Below are positions 25,370-33,238 of a DNA stretch of 64,000 nucleotides, in pieces (within the stretch, counting starts at the first letter, position 1; each line of letters opens with the position of its first letter). The notes below the pieces were generated by a model that worked only from the letters and a program-made list of their open reading frames with translations, was not told the DNA's origin and did no database searches. The stretch is from Moraxellaceae bacterium (lineage in GTDB: Bacteria; Pseudomonadota; Gammaproteobacteria; Pseudomonadales; Moraxellaceae): the NCBI GenBank assembly GCA_030680295.1, contig JAUXVU010000023.1, forward strand, positions 806,001 through 870,000. The letters run 5' to 3'. The translations under genes and the position numbers were made by a program.

Positions 25370-26235
25370 GCGCAGTAAAAATGGTGACCTACGATCAGCT
25401 TATGCTGCCTTTGATGAAAGCGCTCGTTAATCTGGGTGGCTCCGGCAGCATCGATGAGATCTATGAGGCAGTGGTCGAACTTGAGAAGTTTGATGATGAA
25501 ACGCTGGCCATTTTGCACAACCCGGAAAAAAGCAGCCAAACCGAAATCGGTTATCGCTTGGCCTGGGCTCGCACCTATCTGAAGAAGGCGGGGTTTCTTG
25601 AAAATTCGTCACGCGGTGTTTGGGCGCTTACGGAGAAAGCGAGGCAAGCGCCTGCAATTGATAGCCGAGGGATCGTGAATTATGTTCGCTCACTGGATAG
25701 AAAAACTTCTCTGGAAACGACAGACCCGTCTGATCCAGCTGCATCTGTTGATGAGTCCCCTGAAGAGATGCTGGCTTGGCGTGAAAAGCTGCATCATATC
25801 TTGATAAAGGAGATGAGCCCTGACGCCTTTGAGCGACTGACGCAACGCATGCTAAGAGAATCAGGTTTTGTCCATGTCGAAGTCACCGGCCGTACCGGTG
25901 ATGGTGGCATCGATGGCAAAGGCATAGCCAGAATCAATGGTTTAATGAGTTTTCATATCGCCTTTCAATGCAAAAAATACAAAGGCTCTGTGGGCGCACC
26001 GGAGATAAGGAACTTTCGAGGTGCCATCGTTGGTCGCGCTGACCGAGGCATGTTCATCACCACCGGAAGCTTTACCAAGGCAGCTATTGAAGAAGCCAAC
26101 CGCGATGGCGCCGCCCCAATTGATCTTGTCGACGGCGATCAGCTTGCGGATAAATTGAAAGAGTTGGCTTTAGGGGTAAAGACAGAACTTGTTGAAAAGG
26201 TGACTGTTGAGCCGGAATGGTTTTTAAGTCTGTAG
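25366..26235 (+). CDS. Mrr-like restriction endonuclease
   Basis: A 289-residue protein. The N-terminal winged-helix Mrr_N-type domain (~1-100) is followed by the Mrr catalytic domain with D179-G-G-I-D183-G and Q201-x-K203 in FQCKKY, the PD-(D/E)xK variant of Mrr nucleases. Mrr proteins cut DNA with foreign modification; in this operon it could be the effector. Its ATG overlaps the helicase stop (ATGA), so it belongs to the same operon and is its last gene. Confidence 0.9.
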   Translation: MSAVKMVTYDQLMLPLMKALVNLGGSGSIDEIYEAVVELEKFDDETLAILHNPEKSSQTEIGYRLAWARTYLKKAGFLENSSRGVWALTEKARQAPAIDSRGIVNYVRSLDRKTSLETTDPSDPAASVDESPEEMLAWREKLHHILIKEMSPDAFERLTQRMLRESGFVHVEVTGRTGDGGIDGKGIARINGLMSFHIAFQCKKYKGSVGAPEIRNFRGAIVGRADRGMFITTGSFTKAAIEEANRDGAAPIDLVDGDQLADKLKELALGVKTELVEKVTVEPEWFLSL

Positions 26236-26471
26236 TGAGTGCCATGAAGTTAGGCAATCAAGCAAAGAGGAATATGTGCGCTCAATGAAGGTAAAGAATA
26301 ATGCAATCGCGTATACCGTATATGAATATCAAACCCTGCCGATATTGACGATATCGTCGGCGAGCGACCTGATTATATTAAGAACTGGACTACCCCCCAC
26401 TATCGTGGACAACTCCCAGCTAATATTTGCCATTTGACTAATTGTCATTTGCCACAATTGATCTTAGTCAA

Positions 26472-26493
26472 AAAGGGCTCATAAGAGCCCTTT
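26472..26493. terminator. intrinsic terminator at the end of radC
   Basis: AAAGGGCTC and GAGCCCTTT flank a four-base loop. On the minus strand the stem overlaps the last radC codons and stop, and is followed by TTTTTGACT. It may also stop plus-strand transcripts from the defence operon 240 bp upstream. The rest of the 26236-26471 gap holds short TTTGCCA repeats and no convincing gene. Confidence 0.75.
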
Positions 26494-26985
26494 CTCCACG
26501 AAAGACACCGTCTTGAGTCCACCGACCACGATATGGTCGAGAATACGTACATCGATCATCTCTAAAGCTGCTTGAAGCCTGTCTGTGATCTCCCGATCAG
26601 CGCTGCTAGGTTCTGGATGCCCTGACGGGTGATTATGAGCAAGAATCACCGCAGCTGCGTTTTTCGCTAAGACCTCCTTGATAACTTCTCGTGGATGCAC
26701 TGAGGTGTTTCCCACAGTGCCGCGAAACAATTCACTGTAAGCGATCAAGCGATGTTGGTTGTCCAACATCAGAATGGCGAAGACTTCGTGTTCGAAGCCA
26801 GCCAGCTTTACACGCAAATAATCTTTAACGGCCTCTGGCGAGGTAAACGATTCGCCACGCTGCATTTTCTGGTCAATGATCACGCGAGCCATTTCCAGCA
26901 CCGCCTCCGGTGTGGCCGTGGCATAACGGCCATTGGCATCTCGCATGAATAATTTTGTGGTAGTAAATGATGTGAATACAGACAT
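26479..26985 (-). CDS. radC: RadC-like JAB/MPN domain protein
   Basis: A 168-residue RadC-family protein without the N-terminal helix-hairpin-helix part, as is usual on mobile elements. The metal-binding motif HNHPSGHPEPSSAD (H-x-H...D) is intact. Cellular role of RadC is unsettled; on islands and plasmids it often sits among accessory genes. The ATG at 26985 is preferred to an upstream frame start at 27018 because GGAGAAC precedes it. The ~236 bp upstream is GC-rich without a gene. Confidence 0.92.
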   Translation of the reverse strand: MSVFTSFTTTKLFMRDANGRYATATPEAVLEMARVIIDQKMQRGESFTSPEAVKDYLRVKLAGFEHEVFAILMLDNQHRLIAYSELFRGTVGNTSVHPREVIKEVLAKNAAAVILAHNHPSGHPEPSSADREITDRLQAALEMIDVRILDHIVVGGLKTVSFVEKGLL

Positions 26986-27221
26986 TGTCGTTCTCCGATC
27001 TCGGGCGGAATTGCCCAAGACCGGCCGAACACACCGAAGCGCAGCGGTCAGGGATGGCTACACGCCACTTGCGAGCATGCAGAGCACGCGCAGTCCTTGA
27101 CGGCGAGAACGGTGTGGTACGGTGAAGGGATTAGCAAGGTCAACCAACTCTCTCTGACTCACCACAGCCAGTTTACGAAGCCATTCATTGCTTCTTGTTT
27201 TTAGCCTCAATTGTTCTTAGT

Positions 27222-27905
27222 TTAGCTCTGGGGGTTTTTCCGAGCAGCAGCTCCGTCGCCTGCGTGTACTGGTCGATACGTACCTTTTATGAAAGCTTTC
27301 TTTAATGAGAATAGATAGCCAAGTGGATTGGCCACTTCCCCCTGATTAAGTTTTCCGCGCAGTTCGTCAAGAAGCTGCTGAGCTGCCTCGAGCGGTAATT
27401 CACGAAGCATTTCTTTTGCAGCAGGATGATCTTTTTTTGCAAGTAGCTTAGTAACCTGTAGTTGTTCAACAGATAACAAACATACATCTTTGGGGGGCGG
27501 ACAGCTTGTCCCCCCTTCTGGTAGCGTAAAGCTATCTGCCACATGACGAACATGGTTGTGTCCCAATAGTCCATCCTGAAGCCCACCTAAACGTGAAATT
27601 TTTGTCACCAAACGCCTTCCCTCCTTGGTGATCAAATATTGATGTGAAAGCTGATGGCCAGAAGCATGAAAACGCTCAGTAACTATCAATAGCTTTAATT
27701 GCTCCAGCCTCTGAATCGCACGCCTAACAGTCCGCACGCACTGACCAATCATTGTTGAGATCTGAATTTGTGATGGGTCTGAGATCCCTGCTTTTTTAAA
27801 CTCAGCAATTGCCAGCAGCGTTAGTCGCTGGCTCTCGCTTCTCAGTCCAGCATCTGCTGGTCCGACCACCAGATACTTTCGTCCGTTTGCGGAGCGCACC
27901 ATCAT
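27222..27905 (-). CDS. winged-helix protein, possible island replication or regulatory factor
   Basis: A 227-residue protein. Residues ~20-110 form a winged-helix domain (SQRLTLLAIAEFKKAG, then TMIGQCVRTVRRAIQRLEQL as recognition region, then a wing). The C-terminal part is helical and ends with NPLGYLFSLKKAFIKGTYRP. This layout is seen in replication-associated proteins of integrative elements, but I cannot name the family. Its start overlaps the AlpA-like gene stop by 4 bp, so they form one operon. Confidence 0.7.
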   Translation of the reverse strand: MMVRSANGRKYLVVGPADAGLRSESQRLTLLAIAEFKKAGISDPSQIQISTMIGQCVRTVRRAIQRLEQLKLLIVTERFHASGHQLSHQYLITKEGRRLVTKISRLGGLQDGLLGHNHVRHVADSFTLPEGGTSCPPPKDVCLLSVEQLQVTKLLAKKDHPAAKEMLRELPLEAAQQLLDELRGKLNQGEVANPLGYLFSLKKAFIKGTYRPVHAGDGAAARKNPQS

Positions 27906-28120
27906 ACTTCCTCGCTCCCGAATTTTTTCTCAAGCCAGGCCAGTACTTCTTCCTCAAGGAAATAAATACGTGCTTGCATGCATTTCCCGTCTTTCCATCC
28001 CTTTGGAAAATCAGGGTGTTTTTTTATGTATTTATTAAGCGACTCTGGTGCTTTTGAAAGCAGCAGACCCACATCTTTTTTTCTCAAAATTCCACCCTTT
28101 TTCATGTTTCGATTTGCCAT
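27902..28120 (-). CDS. AlpA-like small DNA-binding regulator
   Basis: A 72-residue basic protein. ILRKKDVGLLLSKAPESLNK is the helix-turn-helix and ARIYFLEEEVLAWLEKK the closing part, as in AlpA/excisionase-like proteins that control integrase or act as excisionase on P4-type islands. ATG at 28120 with GAGGGAG upstream; a longer frame from 28210 lacks such a site. It could drive excision of this island, which is inference from family and context. Confidence 0.8.
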   Translation of the reverse strand: MANRNMKKGGILRKKDVGLLLSKAPESLNKYIKKHPDFPKGWKDGKCMQARIYFLEEEVLAWLEKKFGSEEV

Positions 28121-28181
28121 TATCAACTCCCTCAGATTAGTTATGAGCATCAGCACGAATGAGAGTATTTGTTGACTAATA

Positions 28182-28220
28182 ACTAGGCACTTCCGAGATA
28201 TGACATGCACACTTCCTAGT
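28182..28220. promoter_or_regulatory. inverted repeat between divergent island genes
   Basis: ACTAGG (28182-28187) and CCTAGT (28215-28220) form an interrupted inverted repeat in the 180-bp divergent region between the AlpA-like gene and the 330-residue gene. CACTTCC also appears twice. A binding site for the AlpA-like protein is possible. Support is weak. Confidence 0.3.
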
Positions 28221-28300
28221 CAAAGGCAGTTTTTTTACAAAGTTGCGAGCCCCATGGATTCAGGCAATATTGAAGAGTTACCACTTTTGAAGGCTATGCA

Positions 28301-29293
28301 ATGAAGTATTTTATTGGTGAACTTGAGCAGATAATCGTTAGTGGCTGCCACCCAACGATTGCTCAGTCAATATTCAGTTTTGCCAGAAAAGTGACTAAGG
28401 ATCACACTGCAACCTATGGCAATCATCGGTCAATTTTTCCTCTACTCCAGGAAATCGAAGACGAGTTTCTCGCATACCTGCGCCGTACTGGGCTTTCTTA
28501 TTGTGAGGACTTAGCCAAGACCTTTTCACTTACTGAAATAGGCCGGGAGGAAACCCGACGTGCACATCAAGGTTATTTCGACAGTGACATTTACATCGTG
28601 ACACATAAGGAGGTCTTAAAAGCGGAAGACCACGTCAGAAGCGCACTAGAACTGTTACTTGAACGAGACCCTTACATCTATTTTTACTCTCAAGTTGAGG
28701 CGACACTTGAGACGATAATTTCGCTTTTACATTTCGTCAGCTACCGCAAACCGAAGCAAGCACTCATTTATTTAAGAGACGAAAATGGGACAGTTCTACG
28801 TAAAGATAGAACAGATCGTCACACCTTTCTGACAGACAACGGAACCCAGACTAAAACTCTATGTAAGCACTGTGGAAATTTTGCTCGTCACAACCCTATG
28901 ACTGGTCAGCCCAGAGTTGGTTTGCTACCAACCGTTTGCATTCGTCACAATCAAAAGCGATCTGAAATTTTATCATTTCTGGGTATAACTGATACAAGGC
29001 CTAGCGAGTACCGTTTTGCGCGAAGGCATCAGAAAAGCTTTGAGGCCAACCTTCTAAGAATACGCATTTGCTTGAATGGCATTGTAAGATGGCGTGGTTG
29101 GCTGCCTGTTGAAAACATTATGGCACAGCGAAAGCTGGCATATTTATTTACAAAAGATCCATCGCAGAACTTTCTCGCAAAAGTCGACATTAGCGGCCCT
29201 AAATCAATTGAAGAGTTCAAGGAAAAATTTTGTATGCCAACTTGTATGCCAAACCATAAAAATAAGCATAGGTTATTGTTTAAAATAAAATAA
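28301..29293 (+). CDS. unrecognised 330-residue protein at the right island end
   Basis: No family recognised. The N-terminal half is helical (LLQEIEDEFLAYLRRTG; ALELLLERDPYIYFYSQVEATL). A zinc-ribbon-like C-x-x-C (LCKHCGNFARH) lies near 188-191, with a further Cys and His (PTVCIRH) about 30 residues on. The C-terminus is basic. The last codons run through the right-end integrase repeats (MPTCMPN encodes them), and the TAA ends one base before attR. Codon use is AT-richer than in chromosomal genes. Being terminal cargo, a defence or regulatory role is possible, but not shown. Confidence 0.7.
   Translation: MKYFIGELEQIIVSGCHPTIAQSIFSFARKVTKDHTATYGNHRSIFPLLQEIEDEFLAYLRRTGLSYCEDLAKTFSLTEIGREETRRAHQGYFDSDIYIVTHKEVLKAEDHVRSALELLLERDPYIYFYSQVEATLETIISLLHFVSYRKPKQALIYLRDENGTVLRKDRTDRHTFLTDNGTQTKTLCKHCGNFARHNPMTGQPRVGLLPTVCIRHNQKRSEILSFLGITDTRPSEYRFARRHQKSFEANLLRIRICLNGIVRWRGWLPVENIMAQRKLAYLFTKDPSQNFLAKVDISGPKSIEEFKEKFCMPTCMPNHKNKHRLLFKIK
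29229..29250. promoter_or_regulatory. right-end integrase arm-type binding repeats (candidate)
   Basis: TTTGTATGCC (29229-29238) and CTTGTATGCC (29241-29250) repeat with a 12-bp period, the same sequence and spacing as at 10794-10815. They lie 44-65 bp inside attR, within the last codons of the 330-residue gene. Confidence 0.6.
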
Positions 29294-29321
29294 TCAAGTC
29301 CTCTCCTGGGCACCATTTTTA
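29294..29321 (+). repeat. right attachment site (attR core)
   Basis: Identical over 28 bp to 10648-10675. It carries the last 22 nt of tRNA-Leu including CCA, but no tRNA body upstream, so it is a relic half-site created by integration. It begins immediately after the stop of the 330-residue gene. Confidence 0.93.
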
Positions 29322-29330
29322 GTTGTTAAC

Positions 29331-29365
29331 AAAAAGCCCCGCTATTGCGGGGCTTTTTGTTTTTA
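29331..29365. terminator. intrinsic terminator, probably the original tRNA-Leu terminator
   Basis: AAAAAGCCCCGC and GCGGGGCTTTTT flank TATT, then GTTTTT. It lies 10 bp after attR, where the tRNA-Leu terminator would have been before insertion. It is symmetric and can also end the DUF4105 gene transcribed from the other side (stop at 29374). Confidence 0.85.
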
Positions 29366-29373
29366 AATAGCAC

Positions 29374-30369
29374 CTAAGGCAGCGAAGGGATACCAACGCG
29401 AATAGCTGCAGAGTAGTCATCTTGCAGATCAGTTGCACGTGCTCGGGCCGTAATATCCGCCATGGTTTTTAGCTCAGCAAATGTGTATCGACCATCAAGC
29501 CCCGCCACATCATAGGCATAGTCTGGCAAATAACCGGACAACAACAGGCGGTAATCCAACGGCAGTCCGGGCACGATACGCTTCATCATATGCCAAACCA
29601 GTGTTGTGCAATTGGTAGTAAGCGTGTGATAAAAGCGTGGCTGACGCTTTAAACTATTAGCTTCATCTATATAAGCTAAAAACAGCGAGCGACGCGCCTC
29701 TGGCCCTAGTGCAATGCGATACAAAGAAACCTGCTCTGGTGGGTCATCACGCACATTGGTGCGTACTCGAACAATGTCGCGCTCATCGGCCGCTACTACA
29801 CTCAACTCAAAGCGCTTAAAAAAGCCCCCAAGCTCTGAGAATTTTTCATGACGCTCCTTACGAACCTCCACCGAAAATGTCACGTAGCGGCCATCATCAA
29901 AACCAAAAGACACCAAGACATGAGCAATGGCTGGTCCGGCCCAGTACGATAAAATCAAGTCTACCGAGCTCAAACTGTCCAAGTCATATTCGCGACTTTC
30001 CCAGCGCGGCGTGTAGTCCGTGGTGGTACGCCAATCAAAGTTGCGCACATTATGCAGAGTGACCAAACTGCCCGTGACGTCGCCATGGGTCATTTCTGCC
30101 ACTTCATCTGCCCAATCTCGCTCGTTGGAGGGGCTTAACAGAGCCCACCATACAGCCACCAGCAAGAAACCCACCACATAGATGAATATCGGCAATAAAC
30201 CGCCAGTGCGACACCAAAGCAGCACTAACACGACAAGAGCAAATAGCCCCCACGCTACCGGCAGCGCTATACGGGTGACTTGACCACTAACCGTTGGTGG
30301 CAGTGATACCGCGTGCCACAGCGCTGCACCCGCCCAAAATGCTGTAACAATTATAAGAAGATATTTCAT
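29374..30369 (-). CDS. DUF4105 membrane protein
   Basis: About 331 residues from the ATG at 30369. Three hydrophobic segments lie in the first ~85 residues (MKYLLIIVTAFWAG; VAWGLFALVVLVLLW; IFIYVVGFLLVAVWWAL). A large periplasmic or cytoplasmic domain follows, with the DUF4105 signature FYHTLTTNCTTLVWHM, whose Cys and His resemble a papain-like amidase centre. Function is unknown. The frame extends upstream to 30441, but the hydrophobic signal-like start at 30369 is a better N-terminus. Confidence 0.8.
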   Translation of the reverse strand: MKYLLIIVTAFWAGAALWHAVSLPPTVSGQVTRIALPVAWGLFALVVLVLLWCRTGGLLPIFIYVVGFLLVAVWWALLSPSNERDWADEVAEMTHGDVTGSLVTLHNVRNFDWRTTTDYTPRWESREYDLDSLSSVDLILSYWAGPAIAHVLVSFGFDDGRYVTFSVEVRKERHEKFSELGGFFKRFELSVVAADERDIVRVRTNVRDDPPEQVSLYRIALGPEARRSLFLAYIDEANSLKRQPRFYHTLTTNCTTLVWHMMKRIVPGLPLDYRLLLSGYLPDYAYDVAGLDGRYTFAELKTMADITARARATDLQDDYSAAIRVGIPSLP

Positions 30370-30568
30370 GACGACAGGGTATGCTCTGTCGTTAATAGCA
30401 GCAAGCCTAGCCACAGCAAACCCGTAAAGAAGTGTCCGCACTGATTCTTTTCTAGATCTTACGCCTCGTCACCGGTGTTTCACGAGATAAATCCGGCTAT
30501 TTGCCACTCGAAATTTAAGTGCATTAGCGGCAACCTAGACCTACTTTACATAGAAGAAGGTTACAGTC

Positions 30569-31840
30569 ATGACTGCAATGATTCCTGATCCCACAATCCA
30601 ACAACAAAGCGCTCAGTCTGACCAAGCGAAATGGAAAGATCCCAAACGTTATTTGTGGCTGCTGAGTCCAGCACTACCAATAATCGGTCTAGGCGCATTG
30701 ACTGGTTACGCCATTGCACCAAAACGACTACGCGCACTTTCTTGGGCAGGCCCAGCATTGGTTCATGGCATCATTCCAGCGCTAGATAAATTAGTGGGGA
30801 CAGACACAAGCAACCCACCAACATCCGCTATTGATCAATTAGAAAAAGACAAATACTACTCAGCTATTGTGAAGGCATTTATTCCTGCCCAATATGCCGC
30901 TACATTTTTAGGCGCTTGGTTAGCTGGCCGTAAAAATATCCCTGCCAGTGATTATTTAGGTTTAACCCTAACTGTCGGTGCCATCAATGGTATCGCCATC
31001 AACACTGGGCACGAACTAAGTCACAAGCATGGTCGTGCTGACCGTATCTTGTCCATGGTTGCTTTAGCGCCAACTGGGTACACCCACTTTGCGGTCGAAC
31101 ATCCTTTTGGCCACCACAAACGTGTAGCCACACCAGAAGACCCAGCCTCAAGCCGCATGGGTGAAAGCTTCTGGAAGTTCCTTCCACGAACAGTGATTGG
31201 CGGCTTTAAGTCTGCCTATGACATCGAAAAACGCCGTTTGGAGCGTAAAGGCAAGTCCTTCTGGTGTTTAGAGAACGAATTGCTGCAAGGTTGGGCGATG
31301 TCTGCCGGCGTATTTGCTGCTGCCACAGTTGTAGGTGGTCGTCGCTCTATTCCATTCTTGGTTGGCCAAGCTGCATACGGTGCCAGCCTGCTGGAAGTGA
31401 TCAACTATGTTGAGCACTACGGCCTGAAGCGTCGTCAAGATGAAAATGGCAAGTACGAGCGTACCAAGCCAGAACATAGCTGGAACAGCAACCAAGTAGT
31501 GACCAACTTGTTCCTGTATCAGCTGCAGCGTCACTCCGATCACCACGCACACCCGACACGTAGCTTCCAAGCCCTGCGTCACTTTGAAGATGCACCACAG
31601 CTGCCATCAGGTTATGCCTCGATGCTGCTACCAGCCTATATTCCTAGCTGGTGGTACAAATTAATGGATGAGCGCGTCATTAAGCACTACAAAGGCGATT
31701 TGTCGCGCATCAATATGGATCCGGAAAATGCCAATGCCGTTTTAGCCAAGTATGCTGACCTTGCCAATGAAGTTGCAGCGCAAGCAGCACAGCAAGAAGT
31801 TGAAATTGTAGCTAACAATGCAGAGACAGACGCCGCCTAA
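30569..31840 (+). CDS. alkB: alkane 1-monooxygenase AlkB
   Basis: Integral-membrane di-iron enzyme that hydroxylates the terminal carbon of n-alkanes, with electrons from rubredoxin. It is 423 residues with the four family histidine boxes: HELSHK (148-153), EHPFGHHKRV (177-186), NYVEHYG (279-285) and LQRHSDHH (319-326). Several hydrophobic segments occupy 30-145 and 240-275. No rubredoxin is fused and no rubredoxin, reductase or regulator gene is adjacent, so partners must lie elsewhere. GAAGG precedes the ATG. A bidirectional terminator follows. Confidence 0.97.
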   Translation: MTAMIPDPTIQQQSAQSDQAKWKDPKRYLWLLSPALPIIGLGALTGYAIAPKRLRALSWAGPALVHGIIPALDKLVGTDTSNPPTSAIDQLEKDKYYSAIVKAFIPAQYAATFLGAWLAGRKNIPASDYLGLTLTVGAINGIAINTGHELSHKHGRADRILSMVALAPTGYTHFAVEHPFGHHKRVATPEDPASSRMGESFWKFLPRTVIGGFKSAYDIEKRRLERKGKSFWCLENELLQGWAMSAGVFAAATVVGGRRSIPFLVGQAAYGASLLEVINYVEHYGLKRRQDENGKYERTKPEHSWNSNQVVTNLFLYQLQRHSDHHAHPTRSFQALRHFEDAPQLPSGYASMLLPAYIPSWWYKLMDERVIKHYKGDLSRINMDPENANAVLAKYADLANEVAAQAAQQEVEIVANNAETDAA

Positions 31841-31858
31841 GCTGCGTTAGTTACCCAT

Positions 31859-31888
31859 AAAAAAGCCCGCCTTAAGCGGGCTTTTTTA
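31859..31888. terminator. bidirectional terminator between alkB and the DUF445 gene
   Basis: AAAAAGCCCGC and GCGGGCTTTTT flank CTTAA, with T-runs on both strands. It lies 19 bp after the alkB stop and 12 bp after the stop of the convergent DUF445 gene. Confidence 0.9.
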
Positions 31889-31899
31889 TACAGCTGACT

Positions 31900-33126
31900 T
31901 TAGGTCAGCATAAACATAATTTGCATTTCACCAACTACCACGCCAAGTACTGCGCCCACGGTGATCAATATCCATTCATCCTCTTTGAAAGCAGGCCTCA
32001 ACATCCCTTCAAACTCTTCAGGAGTTAGATCTTGCATACGCTCAACTACCGTATTGCGCACATCCATGGCATCACCGGCATACTGCTCCACAAACTTCAT
32101 AGTCTCTGGCAAACGCTCCATGATGCGATCAGCTACAACATTTTTCATCTCAATGTATTTCTGGCTACCCACCGCATAAACAACCAGCGGCTTAGCTATA
32201 CCAGACTGCTCATCCACCAAACGGCGTACGTTACGGTGCACCAGCTCCATAATGCGATCTGACATTGCACCACGGAACAACTCTTCCATCATATTGGCCG
32301 GTGTCAGAATTTCACGTGCAATCAGATCGGCGTAGTCGCGAGCCACTTCTTGCTGACGACGCAAGAACAGGCCTTGACACTTGATACCGAGAATTTTTTT
32401 CTCGTGTAGCGGTCGGAACATCATCTGCAGCGCAAGCCAGTCGGAGACCAAACCAATGAAACCACCAAACGCTGGCAACATCCACGGCTGCTTGAAGAGA
32501 ATCCAGCACACCATCTGAACCCAACCAATGGTAAAGCCAAATACAAAACCAATATTACTGAAGAATTTCAGCTCAGTACGACCCACTTCACGAAAGATAT
32601 TGTTTAGCATGTTTTTATCTTTCATCAAGTTGGTGATAACCATGTGCTTGATGTCGAAGTACTTGTCGACGTTGTTTTGCACTTCAAACATGATGGCCTC
32701 AACCACCTGAGGCGCCTCCGCCTGCACACGCGAAATAATTTTCTGTTTAGCAAAGTCAGGCAACGATTCCCAAAGACCCGGCTGGTACTGCTGAGCTACT
32801 TCGCGGGTAATATCTTCAGCCGCTGCCGTCATCGGAATTTTAATTTCCTCGGCAATCCGCTTAGGGTCTAAGCGAGCAAAGATTTCTGCAGGCTTAATAA
32901 GCTTTGAGGTCATCAGCTCAATAGCAATGGTGGCCATTTTTTCCGCTTTGCGCGGAACAATGCCCTGCCAGCCCAAATAGGGCTTAATGCCAACAAACTC
33001 GATAGGTGAAAACATCATGCGAACGGCGACCACCTTGGTGATCCAACCGATAAAGCCGCTGATGAATGGAATAGAGAGGTAAAGCCACATATCGGCTTTA
33101 AAGTCGGTTACAAATGATTCCCACAT
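31900..33126 (-). CDS. DUF445 family membrane protein
   Basis: 408 residues. Hydrophobic segments occur at the N-terminus (LYLSIPFISGFIGWITKVVAV), the middle (FGFTIGWVQMVCWILF, LPAFGGFIGLVSDWLAL) and the C-terminus (LITVGAVLGVVVGEMQIMF). The repeated motif WLALQMMFRPL/ VAVRMMFSPIEF is characteristic of DUF445 (YheB/YjiN-like) proteins. Function unknown; cell-envelope role suggested by topology. Independent gene, facing alkB. Confidence 0.82.
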   Translation of the reverse strand: MWESFVTDFKADMWLYLSIPFISGFIGWITKVVAVRMMFSPIEFVGIKPYLGWQGIVPRKAEKMATIAIELMTSKLIKPAEIFARLDPKRIAEEIKIPMTAAAEDITREVAQQYQPGLWESLPDFAKQKIISRVQAEAPQVVEAIMFEVQNNVDKYFDIKHMVITNLMKDKNMLNNIFREVGRTELKFFSNIGFVFGFTIGWVQMVCWILFKQPWMLPAFGGFIGLVSDWLALQMMFRPLHEKKILGIKCQGLFLRRQQEVARDYADLIAREILTPANMMEELFRGAMSDRIMELVHRNVRRLVDEQSGIAKPLVVYAVGSQKYIEMKNVVADRIMERLPETMKFVEQYAGDAMDVRNTVVERMQDLTPEEFEGMLRPAFKEDEWILITVGAVLGVVVGEMQIMFMLT

Positions 33127-33238
33127 AAGGCTATTCCCTGCGCAATAGGCCTTTCGGCCAATGGTTTTATAGTTTTTATTAATTTAACGCTGAGGCAATG
33201 ATGCCTGAAATTTACTCAGTGGCAATGCTCGCCATCCC

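Larger units (their letters stand above)
10648..29321. mobile_element. 18.6-kb mobilizable genomic island integrated in tRNA-Leu
   Basis: The island is bounded by identical 28-bp repeats at 10648-10675 and 29294-29321, the first being the tRNA-Leu 3' end. A tyrosine integrase lies next to the tRNA. Inside are a mobilization operon (coupling protein, relaxase-like protein, small peptide), a six-gene methylation-type defence operon, a RadC/winged-helix/AlpA module and one unrecognised gene. No type IV secretion machinery is present, so transfer would need a helper conjugative element. All island genes lie between the repeats, with ordinary chromosomal genes on both sides. Confidence 0.93.

Noticed and set aside
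26236-26471. Possible gene or attachment remnant after the Mrr gene
   Set aside because: Only short TTTGCCA repeats and no open frame of note. No copy of the attachment core occurs here.
30442-30568. CACCGGTG palindrome (30470-30477) as an alkB regulator site
   Set aside because: An 8-bp palindrome alone is expected by chance, and no regulator gene is adjacent.
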